Position numbers and translations under genes: made by a program. A stretch of DNA of 42,196 nt from a virus. The notes below the pieces were generated by a model that saw only the letters and a list, made by a program, of their open reading frames with translations, ran no database searches and was not told the origin of the DNA. Position 1 is the stretch's first letter. Every line of letters begins with the position of its first letter. Of the stretch, positions 32,533 through 39,900 are shown piece after piece. The stretch spans positions 1 to 42,196 of the IMG/VR virus record IMGVR_UViG_3300023082_000004, one strand, 5' to 3'.

Positions 32533-32619
32533 ATGAAAACATTCCTCCTAAAACTCCTTGCAATATCCTTGCTTGTTGGACTGTTCATTTCGCAAATCGA
32601 AAAAATTAAAATATTATGA
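32533..32619 (+). CDS. Membrane or signal-like peptide, 28 aa
   Basis: MKTFLLKLLAISLLVGLFIS is one hydrophobic segment with a basic start, then a short charged tail. It overlaps the next gene by 4 bases (ATGA). Very short, so tentative. Confidence 0.4.
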   Translation: MKTFLLKLLAISLLVGLFISQIEKIKIL

Positions 32620-32795
32620 AATACGAGTATTTAGAAAGAGTTTGGTTCAATTCGAGAGGATTTAACTTTATAAAAAACCTTAATGATTTAGGTGAATACG
32701 GCTACTTAGTTGTAAGTATTCAATATGTGCCTATGTTAGATAATCCAAATGAAATATGGCAGTATAAATTACTATTAGCTAAAAAGATATGCTAA
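32616..32795 (+). CDS. Hypothetical early protein, 59 aa
   Basis: Aromatic-rich protein (MKYEYLERVWFNSRGFNF...) coupled to both neighbours by overlaps of 4 and 7 bases. No function is recognised. Confidence 0.55.
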   Translation: MKYEYLERVWFNSRGFNFIKNLNDLGEYGYLVVSIQYVPMLDNPNEIWQYKLLLAKKIC

Positions 32796-32923
32796 CCAAC
32801 AACGAACACAAAACAGACAGGCAAAGTCCTAAGTCTTTTTGGGAGCCAAACACAAAAGTAGATAAGATAGTTTACATAGCTTTGTTAATTTTAACAATAG
32901 CTTTAATTTTAAAATTTGGGTAA
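32789..32923 (+). CDS. Tail-anchored membrane peptide, 44 aa
   Basis: Polar N-terminal half (MLTNNEHKTDRQSPKSFWEP) and a C-terminal membrane segment, IVYIALLILTIALILKFG. It overlaps the preceding gene and ends 1 base before the next ATG. Function unknown. Confidence 0.5.
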   Translation: MLTNNEHKTDRQSPKSFWEPNTKVDKIVYIALLILTIALILKFG

Positions 32924-32924
32924 T

Positions 32925-33128
32925 ATGAAAAGAAAGCGCACATTATATGTTTACAAAACTACATTTCAGCAGCTTTGGTATATGTGGGATGTTAAGCCTT
33001 TTTCTAACTGGGAGGGTAAAGATTTATATATTCAATGTAACATAAAAGGTATTCCTAACTGGAACAAAGGCCTTGTTTATTTGAATGATGATTTAATTAA
33101 CAGACTTCATAAAGTTGTTAACGATTAA
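32925..33128 (+). CDS. Hypothetical early protein, 67 aa
   Basis: The ATG at 32925 (MKRKRTLYVYKTTFQQLWYM) is preferred over a TTG at 32916. Basic, aromatic-rich, beta-type protein. No function is recognised. Confidence 0.55.
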   Translation: MKRKRTLYVYKTTFQQLWYMWDVKPFSNWEGKDLYIQCNIKGIPNWNKGLVYLNDDLINRLHKVVND

Positions 33129-33298
33129 TTTATCATTGTAACAACCCTTTTACACTAAAACCTTTAACCTACAAATCTTTAACGGTAATTTTACATAACG
33201 CTACTGCAACAGCGATTAAGAAATTTAAACAGCCTGGATTAATATTGGAAACGTTGCAGATTCTGGTTTTATGAAAGGCTTTTTTGTTAAAAAATATT
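33129..33298. other. Intergenic gap within the early region
   Basis: No gene is visible in these 170 bases. Two CTTTAAC repeats (about 33160-33190) and a short CGCT/AGCG hairpin are present, but no convincing TAnnTTTG box or terminator. It may hold a regulatory site for the following recombination genes. Confidence 0.3.
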
Positions 33299-33502
33299 AT
33301 GGAAAATAATCTTAAATGGTTTAATGGGGATACGGTTTGTAGAGGAACCCATCCTAAAATGCCAAATTACGAAAGGCATTCAAGAGGTAGAGCTTATCAT
33401 TTAACTTCCGATGGAATAAAAACAAAATGTAATCTAACAGTAAGTTATCTTCTACTAAAACATGAGTGCCCAACTAAGAAGTGCAAAATCTGTTTTAAAT
33501 AA
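33299..33502 (+). CDS. Small cysteine-containing early protein, 67 aa
   Basis: The ATG at 33299 (MENNLKWFNGDTVCRGTHPK) is preferred over a TTG at 33284. The C-terminus carries LLLKHECPTKKCKICFK; its cysteines with nearby histidines may bind zinc. No function is recognised. Confidence 0.55.
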   Translation: MENNLKWFNGDTVCRGTHPKMPNYERHSRGRAYHLTSDGIKTKCNLTVSYLLLKHECPTKKCKICFK

Positions 33503-33509
33503 AAAAACC

Positions 33510-33683
33510 ATGATAGAATACATTAATAACCGAATCAAAGAGCTTGAAGATATAGAAATTGAAGCTCAGGCAAACAGCGATTGGGAATTAGCCACTAAGG
33601 TTAATTTCGCTAAATGCGAGCTTCTTGATTGCAAAACGCAGTATATAAATTCAAGTATCGACGAACAGTTAAATAAAATATAA
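33510..33683 (+). CDS. Helical hypothetical protein, 57 aa
   Basis: The ATG at 33510 (MIEYINNRIKELEDIEIEAQ) avoids the overlap that the upstream ATG at 33462 would cause. A coiled-coil-like helix fills the first half. It lies 2 bases before the next gene in the recombination cluster. Confidence 0.55.
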   Translation: MIEYINNRIKELEDIEIEAQANSDWELATKVNFAKCELLDCKTQYINSSIDEQLNKI

Positions 33684-33685
33684 TC

Positions 33686-33886
33686 ATGGCAGACAATTTA
33701 CCGCAGCAAAACGATCTTACAAGGCTAAGACGTTGTTTAGATATGTTCGAGGCTATGGTTAAATTAGATTTCGAAACTGAGGACGGAAAAAAGTTTAAAT
33801 TAACATTAAACGAATCTTTAATAGAAGTAATTAAGCCAGAAATGGTAAATGTTGGAAACAAATTAAAATCACAATTAAATAAATAA
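33686..33886 (+). CDS. Hypothetical protein, 66 aa
   Basis: MADNLPQQNDLTRLRRCLDM... is a small helical protein three bases before the putative annealing protein, with which it is probably co-expressed. No family is recognised. Confidence 0.6.
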   Translation: MADNLPQQNDLTRLRRCLDMFEAMVKLDFETEDGKKFKLTLNESLIEVIKPEMVNVGNKLKSQLNK

Positions 33887-33889
33887 AAA

Positions 33890-34795
33890 ATGTCAGAAAA
33901 CACAGAATTAGAAGTAATGCAAATATCTGGAAATGATATTGCGTTTTTACAGGAAAAGGCACAAGTTGATGTTCAAATATCAACAGCTAAAGCTTTTCCA
34001 AGAAACTTAAAGCGGTCATTAGAGAATGCAATCGTAACAGCAACAATCGACAGGGAAACCGCTTCAACTTGTACTTATTCAGTTCCGAGAGGAGGCAAAT
34101 CAATTACTGGTCCATCCGTTCACTTAGCTAAGATCTTAGCTCAATGCTGGGGCAATATGAGGATTGAGGCAAAGGTTATTGAGGTTGGCGATAAGCACGT
34201 AACAAGTCAGGCGGTGGCTTTTGATTTAGAAAACAATGTAGCTATTAAGGTAGAGGTTAAACGCTCAATCATGACACGTTCTGGCAGGATGAACGATGAT
34301 ATGATTGTCGTAACGGGTAATGCGGGAAATTCGATTGCGCTTCGTAATGCAATTTTATCAGTAATTCCTAAAGCCATTACTGACAAGGTTTATAATTCGG
34401 CAAAACAAACCATTACGGGCGATATATCAGACGCCACAAAGCTATTGAAGCGAAGAAAACAAGTAATGGACGGCTTAATGTCAACCTACACATTAACAGA
34501 AAAAGAAGTTTTATCTGCTATTGGAAAAGCAGCAGTTGACCACATTACGCCAGATGATTTGGTTGTCTTAATCGGTATCGGCCAAGCTATTAAAGACGGA
34601 GATACCAATGTTGATACGGCATTTAAAGGCAAAAAAGATGAACCTGTAGCTAAAACTTCAGAACAAATAGAAATAGAGAGAATGTCAGCTTTAATTAACG
34701 ACGCAACTTCAAAGGCTGATTTAGCTAAAATTGAAAAAGATGTTCAGCCAGAATTACTTGATTTATTTAACCAAAAGAAAGATGAACTTAAATAA
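33890..34795 (+). CDS. Putative single-strand annealing (recombination) protein, 301 aa
   Basis: This protein lies immediately upstream of, and overlaps by 14 bases, a PD-(D/E)XK nuclease gene, the classic arrangement of phage two-component recombination systems (annealing protein plus exonuclease). Its middle (ITGPSVHLAKILAQCWGNMR, then VTGNAGNSIALRNAILSVIP) belongs to a family common in Bacteroidota phages. I cannot place it firmly in the RecT, Erf or Rad52 groups from motifs alone, so the role is inferred from context. Confidence 0.55.
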   Translation: MSENTELEVMQISGNDIAFLQEKAQVDVQISTAKAFPRNLKRSLENAIVTATIDRETASTCTYSVPRGGKSITGPSVHLAKILAQCWGNMRIEAKVIEVGDKHVTSQAVAFDLENNVAIKVEVKRSIMTRSGRMNDDMIVVTGNAGNSIALRNAILSVIPKAITDKVYNSAKQTITGDISDATKLLKRRKQVMDGLMSTYTLTEKEVLSAIGKAAVDHITPDDLVVLIGIGQAIKDGDTNVDTAFKGKKDEPVAKTSEQIEIERMSALINDATSKADLAKIEKDVQPELLDLFNQKKDELK

Positions 34796-35702
34796 TATTT
34801 TTGATAAGCATTTATTCAGGGCAAGTAGCCTTGGATATTTGCTTGCTGAAGGCAAAGAAAAATCAAACCTTGACAAATGGCAGGATTCGGTAAATAGTTT
34901 AAATAAGATCAGCGAAGAACTAAATACAATGGCTAAGTTTTTGAAAGATGGAGTTACTGTTTCTAAAAACTGGGAAAAGAAAAAAGAAGCTTATTTAAAC
35001 GCTCAAAATTTAGAATCCGAACTAAGTAAGGTAAAAGATAAAGTAACGCTTTCAGATGGAGCAAAAACGCACCTAATGGATGTTTACATCTTTCTAACCA
35101 CAGGCAGGAAAGGAGATATTGAAAATCGTTACGTAAAAAAGGGATGCTTAGTTGAGGATGATTCGATTACGCTTTATTCAAGGGTTAAAAAACAGTTCTT
35201 TAAAAAGAATGAAACTCACTTAAATAATCTATTCATTAAAGGAACGCCAGATATTTTTGAGGGCGAAAGCATTCATACCGCTACCCGATTACCAGACATT
35301 AAATCATCCTGGAGTGTAAGAACTTTTTATCAAACATTTAAACGAAAATTAAACCCAATTTACTTTTGGCAAATTATCGCGTATATGTGGTTAACAGGCG
35401 CAAGGTCGGGAAGTATTGCTTATTGCTTAGTTGATACGCCAGAGGGCTTAATTCAAGCCGAAATCAATAAGCTATGGTATAAGATGGGCCATCCTCCAAT
35501 TGAATCAGAATTGTTTATAAAAGCAAGTAATGAAATTAGGCAAGAAATGACTTATTCCGACATTCCAATTAAACAGAGATTGCTTGAATACGAAGTGGAG
35601 TGGAAAGATGAATACATCGATAAAATTCAAAAGTATGTTATTGCAGGCCGAGAGTATTTGAAAGAAATACATCAAGAATTGCAAAGTAAGCAAGCCGCCT
35701 AA
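34782..35702 (+). CDS. PD-(D/E)XK exonuclease, recombination partner
   Basis: The frame opens at 34731, but the ATG at 34782 (MNLNNIFDKHLFRASSLGYL) gives a natural start overlapping the upstream stop. The nuclease core reads GTPDIFEG (D157) and PDIKSSW (D172-I-K174), the PD-(D/E)XK signature, preceded by GCLVEDDSI. Such YqaJ/lambda-exonuclease-like enzymes resect DNA ends so that the partner can anneal strands. The gene ends just before a terminator. Confidence 0.7.
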   Translation: MNLNNIFDKHLFRASSLGYLLAEGKEKSNLDKWQDSVNSLNKISEELNTMAKFLKDGVTVSKNWEKKKEAYLNAQNLESELSKVKDKVTLSDGAKTHLMDVYIFLTTGRKGDIENRYVKKGCLVEDDSITLYSRVKKQFFKKNETHLNNLFIKGTPDIFEGESIHTATRLPDIKSSWSVRTFYQTFKRKLNPIYFWQIIAYMWLTGARSGSIAYCLVDTPEGLIQAEINKLWYKMGHPPIESELFIKASNEIRQEMTYSDIPIKQRLLEYEVEWKDEYIDKIQKYVIAGREYLKEIHQELQSKQAA

Positions 35703-35709
35703 ACAATCT

Positions 35710-35737
35710 CGCCTCGTTATCGGGGCGTTTTTGTTTT
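35710..35737 (+). terminator. Rho-independent terminator after the recombination genes
   Basis: CGCCTCG (35710-35716) pairs with CGGGGCG (35721-35727) across the loop TTAT, followed by TTTTTGTTTTG. It is nearly identical to the hairpin at 25914. Confidence 0.8.
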
Positions 35738-35795
35738 GTAACGGATTGTAACTGAAATTTTACCCATAAACGTTTAATAAATTAATTAATGTTTA

Positions 35796-35803
35796 TATAT
35801 TTG
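35796..35803 (+). promoter_or_regulatory. -7 box of the second early operon
   Basis: TATATTTG lies 4 bases before the ATG at 35808, with TTTA at 35773-35776 as a weak -33 (19-base spacer). It follows directly on the terminator at 35710 and should drive the DnaA-C, HNH and methyltransferase genes. Confidence 0.5.
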
Positions 35804-35807
35804 AATC

Positions 35808-35987
35808 ATGATAGCAAAAACACTTAAAAACATGAAGGTTGATGAAAATTGCAATCTATTTTCTCCCTCAGATTATCAAACCTTGCAAAGCACAAGAACA
35901 AGGATAAAACGCCAGTTAGAGTATCAAGACTGGAACTGGCAAATTAAATTGGGCAACGGAAAAGTAACAGTTAAAAGAACATCGTAA
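35808..35987 (+). CDS. Small basic protein, 59 aa
   Basis: MIAKTLKNMKVDENCNLFSP..., followed by a basic helix (TRTRIKRQLEYQDWNWQ). First gene after the promoter, coupled to the next gene by TAATG. It might bind DNA; no family is recognised. Confidence 0.6.
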   Translation: MIAKTLKNMKVDENCNLFSPSDYQTLQSTRTRIKRQLEYQDWNWQIKLGNGKVTVKRTS

Positions 35988-36193
35988 TGACAAACAACGA
36001 ATACTTAAAGGAAAATGGTTTTATACCTAATCATTTTGGAAATTTCATTTACAGCAAAGATAGTCATTTTTTGAATTTAGACTATTTAATGAATGACGCT
36101 AAAGAACTTCTTAGGGATGATATTAGAGCCTTCATTAAAGCTAATCCAAAGGCTACAGCAAGTCAAATCATTCAATTTATAGAAAATGCGTAG
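35987..36193 (+). CDS. Hypothetical protein, 68 aa
   Basis: MTNNEYLKENGFIPNHFGNF... with a C-terminal helix pair ending SQIIQFIENA. It overlaps its neighbours by 1 and 8 bases. No function is recognised. Confidence 0.6.
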   Translation: MTNNEYLKENGFIPNHFGNFIYSKDSHFLNLDYLMNDAKELLRDDIRAFIKANPKATASQIIQFIENA

Positions 36194-36374
36194 CTGGGAT
36201 GAATTAATATCCGAGCGAATGGCAATTATTCCGATGATTGCTAATAAACTAAATGTTAGTCAAAATTATTTAACTTATCAAACAGACTTTTTAAAAGCGG
36301 TTACTTTAGGCAACAGGTTTTTAGCTGAAAAAGCTTTGTTAGATGCTAAAAAAAGATTGGAGGAATTGAAATGA
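36186..36374 (+). CDS. Hypothetical helical protein, 62 aa
   Basis: MRSWDELISERMAIIPMIAN... is fully helical. It overlaps the DnaA-C gene by 4 bases, so it may be an accessory factor for it. No family is recognised. Confidence 0.6.
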   Translation: MRSWDELISERMAIIPMIANKLNVSQNYLTYQTDFLKAVTLGNRFLAEKALLDAKKRLEELK

Positions 36375-36727
36375 CACCATACATATACGCAGGATTAAGC
36401 GAAAAAGATCGGTTCTTTTCAAAGAACAAAATTAAAATTGTTGATAAGCACGAAATAATACAAGCGGTTTGCATGGCTTTAGAAGTCACAAAAGAGCAGT
36501 TAATAAGCCCAACAAGGAAACGTCCGATAGTAATAGCCAGACAGATAGCAATTGGTTTAATTCGAAAATACAATCCCGAGGCAACACTTGTAAACATTGG
36601 CAAGCTTTTCAATAGAGATCATTCAACAATAATTTACGCACAAAGAACTTTTGACGATTTAAATGGGCGAGATAAAGTGTTTACTCAGGATGTATTAAAA
36701 GTTCTTAAATTAACTAATTATACGTAG
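36371..36727 (+). CDS. Stand-alone DnaA domain IV-like DNA-binding protein
   Basis: The 118-residue protein consists of little more than the C-terminal DNA-binding domain of DnaA: VIARQIAIGLIRKY (about 54-67), then NIGKLFNRDHSTIIYAQRT with the DnaA signature D-H-S-T at 83-86. The AAA+ ATPase domain is missing. In DnaA this domain reads the DnaA box; here it could mark the phage origin or compete with host DnaA. It is coupled to the preceding gene and followed by an HNH gene. Confidence 0.8.
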   Translation: MTPYIYAGLSEKDRFFSKNKIKIVDKHEIIQAVCMALEVTKEQLISPTRKRPIVIARQIAIGLIRKYNPEATLVNIGKLFNRDHSTIIYAQRTFDDLNGRDKVFTQDVLKVLKLTNYT

Positions 36728-36732
36728 ATATT

Positions 36733-37110
36733 ATGCCAATAAATTATAAAGAGTACCCTAAAGATTGGAAAATTATTAGGGAAAGGATATTAAAGCGTGC
36801 TGAGAATAAATGTGAGTTTTGCGGAGTTCCTAATTATTCTTTAATTCATAGAAACGGTAAAGATATTAATGATTGGGTTTATTGGCCAGAAGGAATGGAA
36901 AGCGAAGCATGGGATTTAGATGGCTTAAAATGCACTAAAATAGTTTTAACTATTGCTCATTTAGATCATGATAAAACGAATCACGAAGTTAGCGACGAAA
37001 GATTAAAAGCGTTATGCCAGAAATGCCACCTTCAATACGATATGCCTCGGCATATTCAAAACAGAAAGAACAATTTAGATATAAAAAGAAATCAAACTAA
37101 CTTATTTTAA
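36733..37110 (+). CDS. HNH endonuclease
   Basis: The 125-residue protein has the elements of the HNH fold: CEFCG (C27, C30), AHLDHD (H76, D78, H79) and CQKCH (C95, C98, H99), the four cysteines forming a zinc site around the beta-beta-alpha-metal core. HNH proteins near terminase genes aid packaging, but this one lies in the early region, so it may instead nick or degrade DNA or be a homing-type enzyme. Confidence 0.8.
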   Translation: MPINYKEYPKDWKIIRERILKRAENKCEFCGVPNYSLIHRNGKDINDWVYWPEGMESEAWDLDGLKCTKIVLTIAHLDHDKTNHEVSDERLKALCQKCHLQYDMPRHIQNRKNNLDIKRNQTNLF

Positions 37111-37251
37111 ATGGAAAACTTTAAAAACGGTGTAAGGCCTCAAATACATCAGCGAGAGTATTACGTAAGCAGAATATTATCGCCAGAAGCTTTGAAAGCA
37201 AGATGGAAATTAATTAAGTATAAACCAGGGCAGTTAAGTTTGGAGTTATGA
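37111..37251 (+). CDS. Small basic protein, 46 aa
   Basis: ATG directly abuts the HNH stop; the product MENFKNGVRPQIHQREYYVS... is basic and overlaps the next gene by 4 bases (ATGA). Such tight packing supports it. Function unknown. Confidence 0.55.
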   Translation: MENFKNGVRPQIHQREYYVSRILSPEALKARWKLIKYKPGQLSLEL

Positions 37252-37760
37252 AAAAAGAAGAAATAGAAATAGATGATTTTGCTGATGAATTAAGTTATAT
37301 ATCATGCAAAAGCGAATTATCATCGATAGAAGAAAAATGGAATTGCAAAATTTCAATGGATAAAGAAAAGCACAATGTTTTGCAATACACATATTATTAT
37401 GAAGCGGATTTCGGTTTTGATGAAAATCTAGTTATTGAAATTGAAAGCGGAATTAATAATGGAACAGTTATCCATAGTGCAGAATGGGGATCTTATGTTC
37501 GGGATTATGGCACAATAGCCAATGTTTTAATAGATATTGTGCTAGATAATAACTTCTATAAAGAAGGCTCATTCTTAAAAAAGAAAGCACAAGCTATTTT
37601 AGACATGAATAAACAAAAGCTTTTTGATTTCCATAGACAAAATAATTATGATAATTATGTAACGGGAGGTAACTCTAAAATGAAAATGGATAATCTATTA
37701 AGCGAACTAGAATTAGAATATATTTATGAGGAAATGGAAGTTGACCGAAATTTTGTATAA
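37248..37760 (+). CDS. Hypothetical protein, 170 aa
   Basis: Acidic soluble protein rich in Y and N (YTYYYEADFGFDENLVIEIE, SAEWGSYVRDYG). It lies 2 bases before the methyltransferase. An inhibitor or DNA-mimic role is conceivable from acidity but not supported by any motif. Confidence 0.6.
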   Translation: MKKEEIEIDDFADELSYISCKSELSSIEEKWNCKISMDKEKHNVLQYTYYYEADFGFDENLVIEIESGINNGTVIHSAEWGSYVRDYGTIANVLIDIVLDNNFYKEGSFLKKKAQAILDMNKQKLFDFHRQNNYDNYVTGGNSKMKMDNLLSELELEYIYEEMEVDRNFV

Positions 37761-37762
37761 TT

Positions 37763-38482
37763 ATGATAGAAATGTATAATGAAGATTTTCGAATAGGACA
37801 TACGAAAATAAAAGATAAATCAGTTTCTGTTTTATTTCTTGATTTGCCTTATGGAACAACACAAAATAAATGGGATGTTGTAATTGACTTTGTAAGCGTT
37901 TGGAGTGTAGCTAATAGAATATTAAAACCGAATGGAGTGGTTATTTTTACTTCAGCTGGAATGTTTACCGCAAAAGTTATAATGAGCATGCCGCATCTTT
38001 ATAAATATTCTTTAGTTTGGCAAAAAACCACAAAGACTAATTTTCTTAATTCAAAAAGGCAGTTTTTAAGATCGCATGAAGATCTCGTAATCTTTTACGA
38101 TAAGCAGCCTACTTTTAATCCGATAATTACAACAGGTCATAAAAGAAAGGTTTCTACCGCAGAGCATAAGCGAAATAGCAAAATGACTACTAATTACGGA
38201 GAAGCTAAAAAAGTAGGTTACGACTCTACTGAGCGTTTTTCTGGAAGTGTTTTAACTTTTGCTAATGACAAACAAAAAAGCTCAATTAATCCAACTCAAA
38301 AACCAGAGGCATTACTCGAGCGGTTGTTTTTAGTTTTTAGTAATGAGGGCGATCTTGTGGCAGACTTAACTTCAGGTTCTTTTACATCTGCAGTTGTGTG
38401 TAAAAAAATAAATAGAGATTTTATTGGATTTGAAACAGACAAAATTCAATTTGACAAAGGAGTTACAAGAGTAAATCAATAA
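37763..38482 (+). CDS. Orphan DNA methyltransferase (N6-adenine or N4-cytosine)
   Basis: The catalytic motif reads DLPYG (residues 27-31, a DPPY variant), and the S-adenosylmethionine-binding region DLTSGSFTSAV (from D201) lies C-terminal to it, the beta-class order. At 239 residues it is compact. No restriction enzyme is next to it, so it is likely an orphan used to protect phage DNA from host restriction or in regulation; the nearby HNH protein is not an obvious partner. Confidence 0.85.
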   Translation: MIEMYNEDFRIGHTKIKDKSVSVLFLDLPYGTTQNKWDVVIDFVSVWSVANRILKPNGVVIFTSAGMFTAKVIMSMPHLYKYSLVWQKTTKTNFLNSKRQFLRSHEDLVIFYDKQPTFNPIITTGHKRKVSTAEHKRNSKMTTNYGEAKKVGYDSTERFSGSVLTFANDKQKSSINPTQKPEALLERLFLVFSNEGDLVADLTSGSFTSAVVCKKINRDFIGFETDKIQFDKGVTRVNQ

Positions 38483-38502
38483 TACATTTTAATAGAAAAA
38501 TA

Positions 38503-38847
38503 ATGGAAAGAAAAGATATAAAATTAGGTGATAAATTCATCGGTTATGATGATAAAGTATTTACCTGGAGTTCAAAAGAATTTGATTTACTCGACAATGG
38601 TGTTGAGATAGATGAGATAATTAAATCTAAAATGACAACATTCGAAAATATATGCATTGCTATAAAAGGCGGCACGTTTCCATCGGTTTCTTATAATGGT
38701 ATAAAGGGCAAAATAAACGTTATCAAAGATAGCGGTAAATACAAAGGAGTTGGTGTAGATTTCGGGAAAGGATATGAAGATTGGTTTTACGATACCGATA
38801 GCGAAGATAATAGGCGGAACTACATTAGATCTTTAATTATTTTATAA
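38503..38847 (+). CDS. Hypothetical protein, relative of the gene at 614
   Basis: The N-terminus (IKLGDKFIGYDDKVFTW, then EIDEIIKSKM) matches the 120-residue protein encoded at 614-976, while the C-terminus (GKGYEDWFYDTDSEDNRRNY) differs. It appears to be a shared small beta module joined to different tails. Function unknown. Confidence 0.65.
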   Translation: MERKDIKLGDKFIGYDDKVFTWSSKEFDLLDNGVEIDEIIKSKMTTFENICIAIKGGTFPSVSYNGIKGKINVIKDSGKYKGVGVDFGKGYEDWFYDTDSEDNRRNYIRSLIIL

Positions 38848-38861
38848 ACTTAATAAATAAC

Positions 38862-39134
38862 ATGAAAACGAGAGAAGATATACTTTGTGAAATTGATACT
38901 GCCTTTATAAACGATGCCAGAACTTTATTCGAATGGGATGAAGTTTTAAAAGCAATGAAAATTTATGCCGAAAATGTTATTGACGAATTAGCAAGTCAGT
39001 CAAGAGAAATGATTTATGACAGAGGCAACCAAGAATTAACACCTAAAGCAGACGGATTGGTACTGAGGAACTTTCAGGTTTGCTATGCAACATCAAAACA
39101 ATCAATCTTAGCATTTAAAATAAAATTATCATGA
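38862..39134 (+). CDS. Hypothetical protein, 90 aa
   Basis: MKTREDILCEIDTAFINDAR... contains a helix with EVLKAMKIYAENVIDELA of a type frequent in Bacteroidota phage proteins of unknown role. It overlaps the next gene by 4 bases. Confidence 0.6.
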   Translation: MKTREDILCEIDTAFINDARTLFEWDEVLKAMKIYAENVIDELASQSREMIYDRGNQELTPKADGLVLRNFQVCYATSKQSILAFKIKLS

Positions 39135-39589
39135 AAAATACGGTAAAAAACAAAGCAAAGTTCTTTGCGCAATATTATGGACAATATGTAGGTATTAATT
39201 TAGAAGTTGAAAATAGGTTATTTCCTTTGATAGATGGTCGTATTAATTGTAATGATATACTTAAACTTAAACCCCTTTCATCAATAACAGATGAAGAATT
39301 AATAATTATTGGCAAAATATTAAATCAGGAAATAACAGAAGAGAATATTATTCGTAGTGGGTTAGTACATAAACCGCCATATATAGATGTTTCTAAAAGA
39401 GTGAACAATATTAAAACGACAATAATTCAATTTGCCCTTAAAGGCTCAACTTTTACAATAGGCTATAATAATAACTCAATGAAATACATAGAGGTTTGTG
39501 ATTATTTACGTTCAAAACGCTACGCTATGGCTTATATGGGATTATCAGTTGAAACATTGGTAGAATACGGATGGATTAAAACATTCTAA
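39131..39589 (+). CDS. Hypothetical protein, 152 aa
   Basis: Basic protein (MKNTVKNKAKFFAQYYGQYV...) with mixed strands and helices. It is the last gene before the stem-loop at 39608. No motif is recognised. Confidence 0.65.
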   Translation: MKNTVKNKAKFFAQYYGQYVGINLEVENRLFPLIDGRINCNDILKLKPLSSITDEELIIIGKILNQEITEENIIRSGLVHKPPYIDVSKRVNNIKTTIIQFALKGSTFTIGYNNNSMKYIEVCDYLRSKRYAMAYMGLSVETLVEYGWIKTF

Positions 39590-39607
39590 TGCTCCGCTAC
39601 TACATAG

Positions 39608-39638
39608 GAAACTTGCTTGTGACTTAATAGCAAGTTTC
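39608..39638 (+). terminator. Perfect 10-bp stem-loop after the second early operon
   Basis: GAAACTTGCT (39608-39617) pairs perfectly with AGCAAGTTTC (39629-39638) across an 11-base loop. The following bases (TTAAAATAAAAT) are not a T-run, so it is either a weak terminator or an mRNA-stabilising or regulatory structure. Confidence 0.45.
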
Positions 39639-39695
39639 TTAAAATAAAATAATAAAAATTATACATTTTGTCAAATAATTACTATATTTACATCA

Positions 39696-39869
39696 ATGGA
39701 AACAACAACATCAAATAAAATTAATCCTGCAAACCTTGCCACAGTTGCAATTTTCGCGAAACAAAAGGGAGTTGAAAGGCAAACGGTTTACAACTGGATC
39801 AAAGATGGAAGAATTAAACAGGTTACTTTTTTAGGAAAGTCATTTGTGGATAAGTCTACTTTCCAATAA
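39696..39869 (+). CDS. Small helix-turn-helix protein (excisionase/MerR-like), 57 aa
   Basis: ATG at 39696 opens a 57-residue protein with TVAIFAKQKGVERQTVYNWI, then DGRIKQVTFLGKSFVDK: helix-turn-helix plus wing, the layout of the excisionase/HTH_17 group. It may regulate the replication genes downstream. TATATTTA at 39683-39690, a near match to the -7 box, lies 5 bases before the ATG. No integrase is present, so an excision role is unlikely. Confidence 0.65.
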   Translation: METTTSNKINPANLATVAIFAKQKGVERQTVYNWIKDGRIKQVTFLGKSFVDKSTFQ

Positions 39870-39900
39870 TTTTTAGGCTTTATACTTTTTACAAACTGTA

